From: CAYRZL01 sp964428795
GTDB taxonomy: Bacteria > Bacillota > Clostridia > Lachnospirales > Lachnospiraceae
Length of the DNA stretch: 25,150 bases
Direction of reading: 5' to 3'
Assembly: GCA_964428795.1 (NCBI GenBank)
Contig: CAYRZL010000034.1
Location: forward strand, 1 to 25,150
This document shows, piece by piece, positions 14,697 to 22,612 of this stretch. A program made the translations under genes and the position numbers. The notes under the pieces were generated by a model. The model had not been told where the DNA came from. It ran no database searches and saw only the letters and a list, made by a program, of their open reading frames with translations. How positions within the stretch are numbered: the stretch's first letter is position 1; every line of letters starts with the position of its first letter.

Positions 14697-15920
14697 ATGA
14701 AGATAACAGACGTAAAAGCAACAATTCTTAGATATGACTATGAGCATTGCATTGCAGATGCTCAAAATTACTTCTCTGCCCGTAATACCGTTCTGGTAAG
14801 CGTTGCGTCAGATGAGGGTATTGTGGGTATAGGAGAATCGGCTTGCTTTGGAGGTCCTCCTGAAACTACAAAATATATCATAGAGCATGAACTGAAGCCC
14901 ATCGTAGTTGGTGAGGATCCTTCCAGAATAGAGCGGATCTGGCAGAGAATGTTTGACAGGACCAGACAGCACGGAAGAAGCGGCGTTATTCTTGCGGCCA
15001 TGAGCGGTATCGATATAGCACTCTGGGACATGCAGGGGAAACGCTGCCAGATACCTACATACAAATTGCTGGGTGGTTATTCGGATGCGCTGACACCTTA
15101 CGCAAGTTCAGGTTTTTATTCAAAGGGAAAAGACACCGCAGCAATAACTGCCGAGTGTGAAAGCTATTTTAAAGAGGGATTTAAATACGCAAAAATTAAA
15201 ATAGGAAGAAATCCGGAAGTATTTATGAATCCTCTTTCCAATATGCAGTATGGAGAGGAGTGCAATTATTCTCTGGAGGAAGACCTTGAGAGAACAGAAA
15301 GCTGCTGCAGGGTGGCACAGAAATACGGTGCAAGGATCATGGTGGACGCCAACAATAACTGGAATACGTTTACCGCAATCCGTGCAGGAAAAATATTGCA
15401 GGAGATGGGGGTGTTCTGGCTGGAGGAGCCGCTGCATGTTGACAACATAAAAGGTTCCGCGGAGCTTGCGGCTGCCCTGGATATGCCTGTCGCCGGCTAT
15501 GAATCGGAAATCGGATTTTACCGGTTTAGAGAACTCATTGAGAGAAGAGCGGTGGATATCGTTCAGCCGGATGTGATCTGGTCCGGAGGTATTACGGAAT
15601 GCAGGAGAATTGCCAATTTTGCAGCGGCAAACAATCTGCCCTGTAATCCTCATGCATTTTCAACAGCAGTATCTCTTATGGCAAATATGCATTTTATGGC
15701 ATCTATTCCAAATGCCGGAATATTGGAGATGGATCGGAACATCTATCCGCTCAGGGATGAATTACTGACGACGAAGATTGAAATGAAAGAGGACGGACTG
15801 GTACATCTTCCGGATGCGCCGGGTCTCGGAATCGAGCTTGATTGGAATACTGTTCATAAGTATGCGGTTGATGCAGCTGATACGGATAAATTTGAGGAAC
15901 TGGTAGTGAAAGGAGTTTAA
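14697..15920 (+). CDS. Enolase-superfamily protein, mandelate racemase subgroup (acid-sugar dehydratase-like)
   Basis: A 407-residue Mg2+-dependent enzyme that abstracts a proton next to a carboxylate. Most relatives with this site dehydrate aldonic acids to 2-keto-3-deoxy acids. The KxK motif is Lys166-Ile-Lys168, the metal ligands are Asp217 (VDANNN), Glu243 (WLEEP) and Glu269 (AGYE), and the His-Asp dyad is His319 (NPHAFS) with Asp292 (QPDVIW). The stretch between Lys168 and Asp217 is about 49 residues against roughly 30 in mandelate racemase, an insertion around NPLSNMQYGEECNYS. The ATG at 14697 is chosen because GTGAGGAG lies just upstream; TTG 14676 is also in frame. A dehydratase producing KDG or KDGal would fit the KDG kinase and aldolase of the divergent operon. 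Substrate is inferred only. Confidence 0.87.
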   Translation: MKITDVKATILRYDYEHCIADAQNYFSARNTVLVSVASDEGIVGIGESACFGGPPETTKYIIEHELKPIVVGEDPSRIERIWQRMFDRTRQHGRSGVILAAMSGIDIALWDMQGKRCQIPTYKLLGGYSDALTPYASSGFYSKGKDTAAITAECESYFKEGFKYAKIKIGRNPEVFMNPLSNMQYGEECNYSLEEDLERTESCCRVAQKYGARIMVDANNNWNTFTAIRAGKILQEMGVFWLEEPLHVDNIKGSAELAAALDMPVAGYESEIGFYRFRELIERRAVDIVQPDVIWSGGITECRRIANFAAANNLPCNPHAFSTAVSLMANMHFMASIPNAGILEMDRNIYPLRDELLTTKIEMKEDGLVHLPDAPGLGIELDWNTVHKYAVDAADTDKFEELVVKGV

Positions 15921-15922
15921 TC

Positions 15923-16936
15923 ATGGAAAAAAGAAAACTGGGAAGAACAGGCTTTGAGGTTTCCGCTTTAGGTCTGGGGGGACTTCAATTTACGGGAATG
16001 TATGGCGTTCCGCCAAAAGAGGCGGATGACATCATTGATTACGCAGTCGGTCATGGCGTTAATTTCATTGATACCGCACAGCTTTACGGATCAGGGGAAA
16101 GCGAGGCGATCATCGGTCGTGCGCTTCTGCGTCATAAGGATGCGGGAATCGTGGTTTGTGATAAAGTGGGACACTTTAAAGAGGGTATTCTGGCGCTGTC
16201 CAAAGATCCGGAATCCGCAAGCCAGAATTATGACGAGATCATGCGTACCATCAAGCACAGTCTTTGGGTTCTGAGAAAAGATTGCTTTGACATGCTTATG
16301 CTGCATGAGGCTGAGCGGGGATGGGAGATCGATCCTAAGACCGGGGATTCTGTGATCATGCAGGTCCTGGAGGACGTAAAAAAAGCCGGGCTTGCAAAGA
16401 ACATCGGTGCTTCCTCCTGGGATATGAAAGCTCTGACGAATCTTGTTAAGACAGACCGTATCGACGTGATTATGGTTGCCGGCGCCATCAGCCTGCTGGA
16501 AAGAGGCATCTATGACGAGCTTATGCCGGCAGCATTGGAGCACAATGTGGGCGTTACCGTCGGCGCTATCCTGGGTCAGAATACAGCAGGACTGATTATT
16601 AAGGACCGGGAAAGTGCAGCAAAATTAAGAGCGAGCGATAACGGGAAAAATGTGATTCTCGGCGAGAAGCTGGATAAGCTGTATGATCTGGCGGATGAAT
16701 TGAATCTCAGTATGGTTCAGATGGCGGTACGTTATGTACTTTCATTTAAAGACATCAGCACGAACAGTATGGGAGCAAGAGAGCTTGCTCATATTGTCGA
16801 TAATATCAATTCTATAGAGATGGGACCGCTTTCCGGGGATGTTGTCAGGGAAATCAATCATATTCAGGACTATTATGCCGAAACCTACGATTTCAATACG
16901 ATTTCACATGCGCATATCACCAGCCTGCTTGACTGA
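15923..16936 (+). CDS. Aldo/keto reductase
   Basis: A 337-residue NAD(P)H-dependent oxidoreductase with the aldo/keto reductase TIM barrel. It starts with the typical KRKLGRTGFEVSALGLGG. The catalytic tetrad is complete: Asp50 (FIDTAQ), Tyr55 (QLYG), Lys81 (CDKVG) and His128 (MLHEAE). Sequence style is that of sugar dehydrogenase-like members (for example D-threo-aldose/L-fucose dehydrogenases) rather than classic aldose reductases, but this is a weak impression. The ATG at 15923 is preceded by AAAGGAG and follows the enolase-superfamily stop by 2 bp, so the genes are co-translated. It may oxidise a sugar C1 to a lactone or reduce a ketone. Direction and substrate are unknown. Confidence 0.9.
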   Translation: MEKRKLGRTGFEVSALGLGGLQFTGMYGVPPKEADDIIDYAVGHGVNFIDTAQLYGSGESEAIIGRALLRHKDAGIVVCDKVGHFKEGILALSKDPESASQNYDEIMRTIKHSLWVLRKDCFDMLMLHEAERGWEIDPKTGDSVIMQVLEDVKKAGLAKNIGASSWDMKALTNLVKTDRIDVIMVAGAISLLERGIYDELMPAALEHNVGVTVGAILGQNTAGLIIKDRESAAKLRASDNGKNVILGEKLDKLYDLADELNLSMVQMAVRYVLSFKDISTNSMGARELAHIVDNINSIEMGPLSGDVVREINHIQDYYAETYDFNTISHAHITSLLD

Positions 16937-16951
16937 GAGGAGGCGGCCGCT

Positions 16952-17620
16952 ATGAAGATGTTCTATGATGTGGATATCGTAAACTTAAGCGATTCTGAGA
17001 TGCTTGACAGACAAAGGGTTGCCGCACTTTGCGAATATGACCGTTATCTGCGTGATTATAACAGAGGACTGGAGCCGGGTTTGTGGTTTGATGACGGAAC
17101 CTGTTTTACCACATGGTTTAAAGGACCCGTACATGAATTTTTCAGCTCAAGCTTCCGGCCGGGCGGTATCGATTATGATTCCTATGAAGATACCATGCGC
17201 CGGGGCGGTCACAGAGTGAACAATACGGTTGTCTGGCTGAATGGAAACCGTGCAGTGGCCGAGGTGATGTGTACCCTGACCATCCGTTCCAAAATAAGAG
17301 GCGAGTGGTTTGACGGTGCGGTATGCGGGAAAATGCATTACCGCGCGGAAAAACGGGATGGTAAATGGGGACTGGTTTACTTTGAGGGAATCTATGAGAA
17401 TGACAGGCTCGACCCGGTTTTTCATGACTGCAAAGTAAAGGTTCCAAAAAACGAGCTTATGCAGTTCAGAAACAATAATTTCTACCAGGCATGGCGTCAG
17501 AAGGAAGATCAGGGAAAGGTGTTAAATGCCGGGGAATGGGCAGGACCGGATAAGCCTGAGACATTACAAAGACTCTATGAAGAAAGCTCGAAATGGTTTT
17601 ACGGAGAGGAATTGAAATGA
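16952..17620 (+). CDS. SnoaL/NTF2-like protein
   Basis: A 222-residue protein with the cone-like alpha+beta NTF2/SnoaL fold. The N-terminal helix has ALCEYDRYLRDYN, followed by DDGTCFTTWFKG, then HRVNNTVVWLNGNRAVAEVMCTLTIRS, and MHYRAEKRDGKWGLVYFEGIYENDRLDPV. This layout is common in NTF2-like proteins found in catabolic clusters for cyclic or aromatic compounds, where they act as isomerases, dehydratases or small-ligand binding proteins. It lacks a signal peptide and membrane segments, so it is cytosolic. GAGAGGAGG lies 8 nt before the ATG. The stop overlaps the next ATG (ATGA, 17617-17620). No catalytic residues can be assigned with confidence, and its role in the pathway is open. Confidence 0.75.
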   Translation: MKMFYDVDIVNLSDSEMLDRQRVAALCEYDRYLRDYNRGLEPGLWFDDGTCFTTWFKGPVHEFFSSSFRPGGIDYDSYEDTMRRGGHRVNNTVVWLNGNRAVAEVMCTLTIRSKIRGEWFDGAVCGKMHYRAEKRDGKWGLVYFEGIYENDRLDPVFHDCKVKVPKNELMQFRNNNFYQAWRQKEDQGKVLNAGEWAGPDKPETLQRLYEESSKWFYGEELK

Positions 17621-18456
17621 AAAAATGTGTTTTAGCGCTTCTGGCAAAGAATATGAAGCATTCGGTTTTACCAAAAGCATATGGGTATATCGGAGCAGGG
17701 CTCGGATATGAGGTGGATTTTGAGATCTGCAACGTGGACGAGGAAAATTTAAGCGACATGGTTCAGAAGCTGAAAGAAACCCGGGATGGATTTACCGTTA
17801 CCATGCCTTATAAGACAAAAATCATTGAGTACTGCGATGAACTGGATGAGTCCGCGGAGAAATGCGGAAGTGCAAATACCATTCTTGTGAAGGACGGCCG
17901 CCTGATCGGATATAATACGGACGGATGGGGTCTGGTGAACTGTCTCAAATTAAAGGGAATCGAATTTAAAGGTAAAAAAATAGCCATGACCGGAGCCGGC
18001 GGGGTAGCGCTTTCCATCGCATATAATCTGCTGATCAATGATGTTGAGAGCGTTTCCGTGGTGAACAAATTTCCGGAGGAGACGGACCGGCTCGTTGCGC
18101 GGATGGGAAGCAAATTTACCGCATATCCGCTGGATGCTGAGAATCTGATCAAAGCGTCTGAAAACGCCGATATGTACATCAATGCCAGTCTTTTGGGGCA
18201 GCTTGGATTTGAGGACTATGAGGATTTCGGATTTCTGGACGTGCTGAAAGAGGATGCTGTCGTGTATGATGTAAATTATGCGAACCAGGATGCAAGGCTG
18301 CCGAAAGAAGCGAAGGCAAGAGGCTTTACGACTTATATCGGTAATACGATGAGTGCATTTCAGGGTATTCGGGCAATGGAAATATGGACCGGAAAGCGTC
18401 TTGACAATGAGAAATCCATAAAAATGGTTGAGTTGGTTGAAAATCATAAACTGTAA
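17617..18456 (+). CDS. Shikimate dehydrogenase-like (AroE/YdiB family) oxidoreductase, non-canonical substrate site
   Basis: A 279-residue NAD(P)-dependent dehydrogenase. The catalytic Lys66 (VTMPYK), Asn87 (SANT), Asp102 (YNTDGWG), the nucleotide-binding GAGGVA (126-131), and the late Gln in SAFQGIRAMEIWTG are all present. The N-terminal motif that holds the shikimate carboxylate, normally HSxSP, reads HSVLP here, with the second Ser replaced by Leu18. The usual HN after it is also missing (KAYGY). Catalysis is thus kept while carboxylate binding seems changed, so it probably oxidises another cyclic or acyclic polyol rather than serving aromatic amino acid synthesis. The start at 17617 is chosen (GGAGAGG upstream); ATG 17593 is in frame but inside the previous gene. 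Last gene of the operon, followed by a terminator. Confidence 0.85.
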   Translation: MKKCVLALLAKNMKHSVLPKAYGYIGAGLGYEVDFEICNVDEENLSDMVQKLKETRDGFTVTMPYKTKIIEYCDELDESAEKCGSANTILVKDGRLIGYNTDGWGLVNCLKLKGIEFKGKKIAMTGAGGVALSIAYNLLINDVESVSVVNKFPEETDRLVARMGSKFTAYPLDAENLIKASENADMYINASLLGQLGFEDYEDFGFLDVLKEDAVVYDVNYANQDARLPKEAKARGFTTYIGNTMSAFQGIRAMEIWTGKRLDNEKSIKMVELVENHKL

Positions 18457-18463
18457 TGGATAT

Positions 18464-18516
18464 GGAACCGCTGTTTTACAGATGAAAATAATCTGTGAAG
18501 CCGCGGTTTCTTTCGT
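18464..18516 (+). terminator. Terminator of the catabolic operon
   Basis: GGAACCGC (18464-18471) pairs with GCGGTTTC (18503-18510), and inside it ACAGAT pairs with ATCTGT around a GAAAATA loop, with an internal loop between the two stems. T-rich sequence (TTTCTTTCG) follows. It lies 8 bp after the shikimate dehydrogenase-like stop and marks the boundary to the housekeeping block. Confidence 0.7.
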
Positions 18517-18634
18517 CTAAGAATTTTTTTCGTCAAAAAATGCAGGAAAAAAAGGATTCTGAAAAAATTTGCAGAAAATATAGGATATCGGGAGTTTTTT
18601 TGTAATCGTACTATTGTTTTTGAGGAGGAAATCT

Positions 18635-19642
18635 ATGACCATCCGTGAGCAGGCGGAACAACTGGAGCAGGCGACACTGAGTCCATATGCCACCTTGAGT
18701 ATAAACACCCGGGGACGGGAGCGGGCGGAGGAGGAATGCGATATCCGCACCGCATTTCAGAGGGATCGGGACCGGATCCTGCACTGCAAATCCTTTCGGA
18801 GACTGAAGCACAAGACACAGGTGTTTCTAAGCCCGAAGGGAGATCATTACCGCACCCGGCTGACGCATACGCTGGAGGTTTCTCAGATCGCGCGAACCAT
18901 TGCAAAGGCATTAAAGCTGAATGAGGAACTGGTGGAGGCGATCGCGCTGGGACATGATCTGGGGCACACGCCCTTCGGACATGCAGGTGAGCGGATTCTG
19001 GACAAATTGTGCAAAGAAGGCTTTAAGCACAGCCAGCAGAGCCTTCGGATCGTGGAAAGACTGGAAAAGGAAGGAAAAGGGTTGAATCTCACATGGGAGG
19101 TGAGGGACGGTATTCTCAATCACCAGATGAGCACGAATCCGGCAACGCTGGAGGGAAAGGCGGTACGTCTCTCGGACAAGATCGCTTATATTCATCATGA
19201 CATCGATGATGCGGTCAGGGCACATGTGCTTCGTGAGGAGGAGATTCCGGCGCAGATACGTGACATTCTTGGCGCTGATACCAAAAAGCGTCTGGATACG
19301 CTGGTACATAATATTATTCAGAACAGCGTGGGCAAAAATGAGATCTGCATGTCGGAAGAAATTTATACATCCATGCTCAGTCTGCGCAGCTTTTTATACA
19401 GTCGTGTATACAAGGATCCCGTTGCAAAAGGTGAGGAGAGCCGGGCTGAGGATCTGCTGGCGAAGCTGTTTCAGCATTATGAGAGCCATCTGGAATTACT
19501 GCCTGACCAGTATCTGGACATGTACGAGTCCGGAGAGCCGAAGGAGCGGGTGATCTGCGATTACATCGCAGGGATGACGGATCAGTATGCCATTGCAAAG
19601 TTTAATGAATATTTTATCCCGAAAGCGTGGACGGTGAATTAG
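18635..19642 (+). CDS. dgt: Deoxyguanosinetriphosphate triphosphohydrolase-like protein
   Basis: A 335-residue HD-domain phosphohydrolase of the dNTP triphosphohydrolase family, which cleaves dNTPs to nucleoside plus triphosphate and so trims the dNTP pool. Family motifs are DRDRILHCKSFRRLKHKTQV (44-63), the first HD ligand His78 in RTRLTHTLEV, His107-Asp108 in ALGHDLGHTPFGH, and a later Asp in DKIAYIHHDIDDA. It is of the shorter bacterial Dgt-like type. The ATG at 18635 has GAGGAGG 8 nt upstream; the in-frame codon at 18614 is non-ATG and before the RBS. First gene of the block with dnaG and rpoD, a typical clostridial order. The 118-bp stretch between the terminator and this start should hold its promoter, but I see no clear -35/-10 pair. 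Confidence 0.9.
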   Translation: MTIREQAEQLEQATLSPYATLSINTRGRERAEEECDIRTAFQRDRDRILHCKSFRRLKHKTQVFLSPKGDHYRTRLTHTLEVSQIARTIAKALKLNEELVEAIALGHDLGHTPFGHAGERILDKLCKEGFKHSQQSLRIVERLEKEGKGLNLTWEVRDGILNHQMSTNPATLEGKAVRLSDKIAYIHHDIDDAVRAHVLREEEIPAQIRDILGADTKKRLDTLVHNIIQNSVGKNEICMSEEIYTSMLSLRSFLYSRVYKDPVAKGEESRAEDLLAKLFQHYESHLELLPDQYLDMYESGEPKERVICDYIAGMTDQYAIAKFNEYFIPKAWTVN

Positions 19643-19668
19643 GTAAACAAATATATGGAGAATAAAAA

Positions 19669-21450
19669 ATGCCATTTTATTCGGATGAATTGATTGAAGA
19701 GGTGCGTTCTGCAAATGATATCGTGGACGTGATATCCGGTTATGTCCGCCTGCAGAAAAAGGGCAGTACCTATTTTGGACTATGTCCCTTTCATAATGAA
19801 AAGACAGGATCTTTTTCCGTATCGCAGAATAAGCAGATGTATTACTGTTTTGGATGCGGGGCAGGCGGAAATGTATTGACATTTGTCATGCAGTATGAGA
19901 ACTTTACCTTTCAGGAAGCCATGCAGTCTCTGGCAGACCGGGCAGGTATCACGCTGCCGAAGCAGGAGATGAGCGCAAAACAGAAGCAGGAAGCCGACCG
20001 GCGGACAAGACTTCTTGAGATGAACAAGGCGGCAGCCAGATATTATTACGCACTGTTGAGGGATGCACAGGGGACACAGGCCCTGAATTATTTAAAAAAG
20101 AGAGAATTGAGCAATGAGACCATGCAGAAGTTTGGTCTTGGCTATTCCAGTAAATACAGTGATGATCTGTATCGCTATCTGAAAAAGAAGGGCTATGCAG
20201 ATGAAGAATTAAAGGACAGCGGTCTGGTCACCATCGATGAAAAGCGGGGCGGTTATGATAAGTTCTGGAACCGTGTGATGTTTCCCATTATGGATGCAAA
20301 CAACCGTGTCATCGGGTTTGGCGGACGTGTTATGGGAGACGGAGAACCAAAATATCTGAACTCTCCCGAGACGAAGATCTTTGATAAGAGCCGCAACCTG
20401 TATGGGCTGAATCTGGCGAGATCCTCCAGAAAACAGCAGATTTTGCTGTGTGAAGGGTATATGGATGTGATTGCGCTGCATCAGGCAGGTTTTGATAATG
20501 CGGTGGCATCTTTGGGAACTGCGTTTACGTCCGGTCATGCCAGTCTGTTAAAACGGTATACAAAAGAGGTTTATCTGACTTTTGACAGTGACGGGGCAGG
20601 GGTACGGGCTGCCCTTCGTGCCATTCCGATCCTGAAGGAAGCGGGGCTTACTGCAAAGGTGGTTCATATGGAACCCTACAAGGACCCGGATGAATTTATC
20701 AAGGCGTTGGGAGCGGAGGCTTATCAGGAGCGGATCGATCAGGCGGAAAACAGCTTTATTTTTGAGATCCGTATTCTGCAAAGGGATTATGATATGAAGG
20801 ATCCGGAGAGTAAGACCGCTTTTTACAATGAGATTGCAAAACGTCTGCTGCAGTTTACGGAGGAATTGGAACGGGAGAATTATATCGAGGCCGTTGCCAC
20901 TACGTTTCATATAGGTTTTGAGCAGTTGAGGTCTCTGGTAAAGCGTTTCGGGACCCGGGGCGGACTTTCAGAGGACAGGCGAAAGCCGCTGAAAACAGGA
21001 ATCCACGAAAATAAGAAGAAGGAAGACGGTATGCGTCAGTCCCAGAAATTGCTGCTCACCTGGCTCATCGAGGAACCGGGCTTGTTTCCGGTGGTGCAGC
21101 GTTACATTGAGGAGGACGATTTTACGGAGGAGCTTTTCAGAGAAGCCGCCGTCATGCTGTTTGAACAGCTTCGGCAGGGAGAGGTGATGCCGGCATCCAT
21201 CGTCAGTCATTTTGCCAGCGAGGAGAAGCAGAAGGAGATTGCGGCGCTGTTCAATGCCAGGATCCATCCGGTAGAGTCCAGACAGGATAAGGAAAAGGCT
21301 CTGAAGGAGACGATTCTGCGTGTCAAAAAGAACAGTATCGACAATCGTTCCAGAAATCTGGACCCCACCGATATGGCAGAGCTGCAGCGGCTGATCGCAG
21401 ACCGCAAGCAGCTTGAGGCCCTTGAGAAACTGCATATTTCTATTGAATAA
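19669..21450 (+). CDS. dnaG: DNA primase
   Basis: A 593-residue primase that makes RNA primers at the replication fork. The N-terminal CHC2 zinc ribbon is complete: Cys39-Pro-Phe-His42 and Cys60-Phe-Gly-Cys63. The RNA polymerase/TOPRIM core follows, with FWNRVMFPIMD, VIGFGGRVMGDGEPKYLNSPET, the TOPRIM Glu in LCEGYMDVIALHQAG (about residue 262) and the acidic YLTFDSDGAG (about 305). The C-terminal helicase-interacting domain is present after a Lys-rich linker (ENKKKEDGM). Length is normal for the family. It follows dgt by 26 bp and precedes rpoD by 37 bp, as in the classic macromolecular synthesis operon. Confidence 0.96.
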   Translation: MPFYSDELIEEVRSANDIVDVISGYVRLQKKGSTYFGLCPFHNEKTGSFSVSQNKQMYYCFGCGAGGNVLTFVMQYENFTFQEAMQSLADRAGITLPKQEMSAKQKQEADRRTRLLEMNKAAARYYYALLRDAQGTQALNYLKKRELSNETMQKFGLGYSSKYSDDLYRYLKKKGYADEELKDSGLVTIDEKRGGYDKFWNRVMFPIMDANNRVIGFGGRVMGDGEPKYLNSPETKIFDKSRNLYGLNLARSSRKQQILLCEGYMDVIALHQAGFDNAVASLGTAFTSGHASLLKRYTKEVYLTFDSDGAGVRAALRAIPILKEAGLTAKVVHMEPYKDPDEFIKALGAEAYQERIDQAENSFIFEIRILQRDYDMKDPESKTAFYNEIAKRLLQFTEELERENYIEAVATTFHIGFEQLRSLVKRFGTRGGLSEDRRKPLKTGIHENKKKEDGMRQSQKLLLTWLIEEPGLFPVVQRYIEEDDFTEELFREAAVMLFEQLRQGEVMPASIVSHFASEEKQKEIAALFNARIHPVESRQDKEKALKETILRVKKNSIDNRSRNLDPTDMAELQRLIADRKQLEALEKLHISIE

Positions 21451-21487
21451 GGATAAACTATAAACAACTCATGGAAGGATGAAACAA

Positions 21488-22612
21488 ATGGGAGAAAAAA
21501 AAGCAGAAAAAACAACAGAAGAAATCTTTATGGAGAAATTGAAAGAGCTGTTGGAAATTGCGAAGAAGAAAAAAAATGTTCTGGAATATATGGAGATCAA
21601 TGATTATTTCAAGGGCATAGAATTAAATCCGGATCAGATCGAAAAGATTCTGGATTATCTGGAAGCAAACAATGTGGACGTGCTGCGGATCACCAGCGAT
21701 GACGATGATGACGATGCCATTATCATTGACGATGATGATGACATTGAGGTGGAAAAGATCGATCTGTCTGTGCCGGATGGCGTCAGCATTGAGGATCCGG
21801 TGCGTATGTATCTTAAGGAGATCGGTAAAGTGCCGCTGCTCTCCGCGGAGGAAGAGATCGAGCTGGCGAAAAAGATGGAGCTTGGCGATGAGGAGGCGAA
21901 AAAGCGTCTTGCCGAGGCGAATCTGCGTCTGGTGGTTTCCATCGCAAAGCGGTATGTAGGCCGCGGTATGCTCTTTTTGGACCTGATTCAGGAGGGAAAT
22001 CTGGGACTGATCAAGGCGGTAGAAAAGTTTGATTACCGCAAGGGTTACAAATTCAGTACCTATGCTACCTGGTGGATCCGTCAGGCAATCACCCGCGCCA
22101 TTGCGGATCAGGCAAGAACCATTCGTATTCCGGTGCATATGGTAGAAACGATAAATAAATTGATCCGTGTATCCCGTCAACTGCTTCAGGAGCTGGGACG
22201 TGAACCCACACCGGAGGAGATCGCTGCAGAGATGAATATGCCGGTGGAGCGTGTGCGTGAGATATTGAAGATCTCTCAGGAGCCGGTTTCTCTGGAAACT
22301 CCCATTGGTGAGGAGGAAGACAGCCATCTGGGTGATTTTATTCAGGATGATAATGTACCCGTGCCGGTGGATGCCGCTGCATTCACACTGTTAAAAGAGC
22401 AGTTGGTGGAGGTGCTTGGTACATTGACGGAGCGTGAGCAGAAGGTACTGCGTCTGCGCTTTGGTCTGGATGATGGGCGTGCGCGCACGTTGGAAGAGGT
22501 AGGCAGAGAGTTCAGCGTTACCCGTGAGCGTATCCGTCAGATCGAGGCGAAGGCACTGCGCAAGCTCCGGCATCCAAGCAGAAGCCGCAAGCTGAAGGAT
22601 TATCTGGACTGA
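21488..22612 (+). CDS. rpoD: Primary RNA polymerase sigma factor
   Basis: A 374-residue housekeeping sigma factor (SigA/RpoD). Region 1.1 is short and contains an unusual acidic run (70-86, 12 Asp around AIII). Region 1.2 is DPVRMYLKEIGKVPLL (104-119), regions 2.1-2.4 include NLRLVVSIAKRYVGRGM and the -10 recognition helix KFSTYATWWIRQAITRAIAD (188-207), and region 4.2 ends with VTRERIRQIEAKALRKLRHP. The N-terminal start at 21488 has GGAAGGA 8 nt upstream; the in-frame ATG at 21479 has its RBS too close. Its TGA overlaps the ATG of trmK (TGATG). It reads the TTGACA/TATAAT promoters listed here. Confidence 0.97.
   Translation: MGEKKAEKTTEEIFMEKLKELLEIAKKKKNVLEYMEINDYFKGIELNPDQIEKILDYLEANNVDVLRITSDDDDDDAIIIDDDDDIEVEKIDLSVPDGVSIEDPVRMYLKEIGKVPLLSAEEEIELAKKMELGDEEAKKRLAEANLRLVVSIAKRYVGRGMLFLDLIQEGNLGLIKAVEKFDYRKGYKFSTYATWWIRQAITRAIADQARTIRIPVHMVETINKLIRVSRQLLQELGREPTPEEIAAEMNMPVERVREILKISQEPVSLETPIGEEEDSHLGDFIQDDNVPVPVDAAAFTLLKEQLVEVLGTLTEREQKVLRLRFGLDDGRARTLEEVGREFSVTRERIRQIEAKALRKLRHPSRSRKLKDYLD

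Noticed and set aside
16943..16950. GCGGCCGC (NotI-type site) just before the NTF2-like gene
   Set aside because: It looks like a cloning scar at first, but it sits between a natural RBS and start codon in continuous operon sequence; chance occurrence is the simplest reading.
21623..22327. Minus-strand open frame of 234 codons opposite rpoD
   Set aside because: It lies entirely antisense to a certain gene, has no recognisable domain and low-complexity Ile/Val runs caused by the Asp repeat on the other strand.
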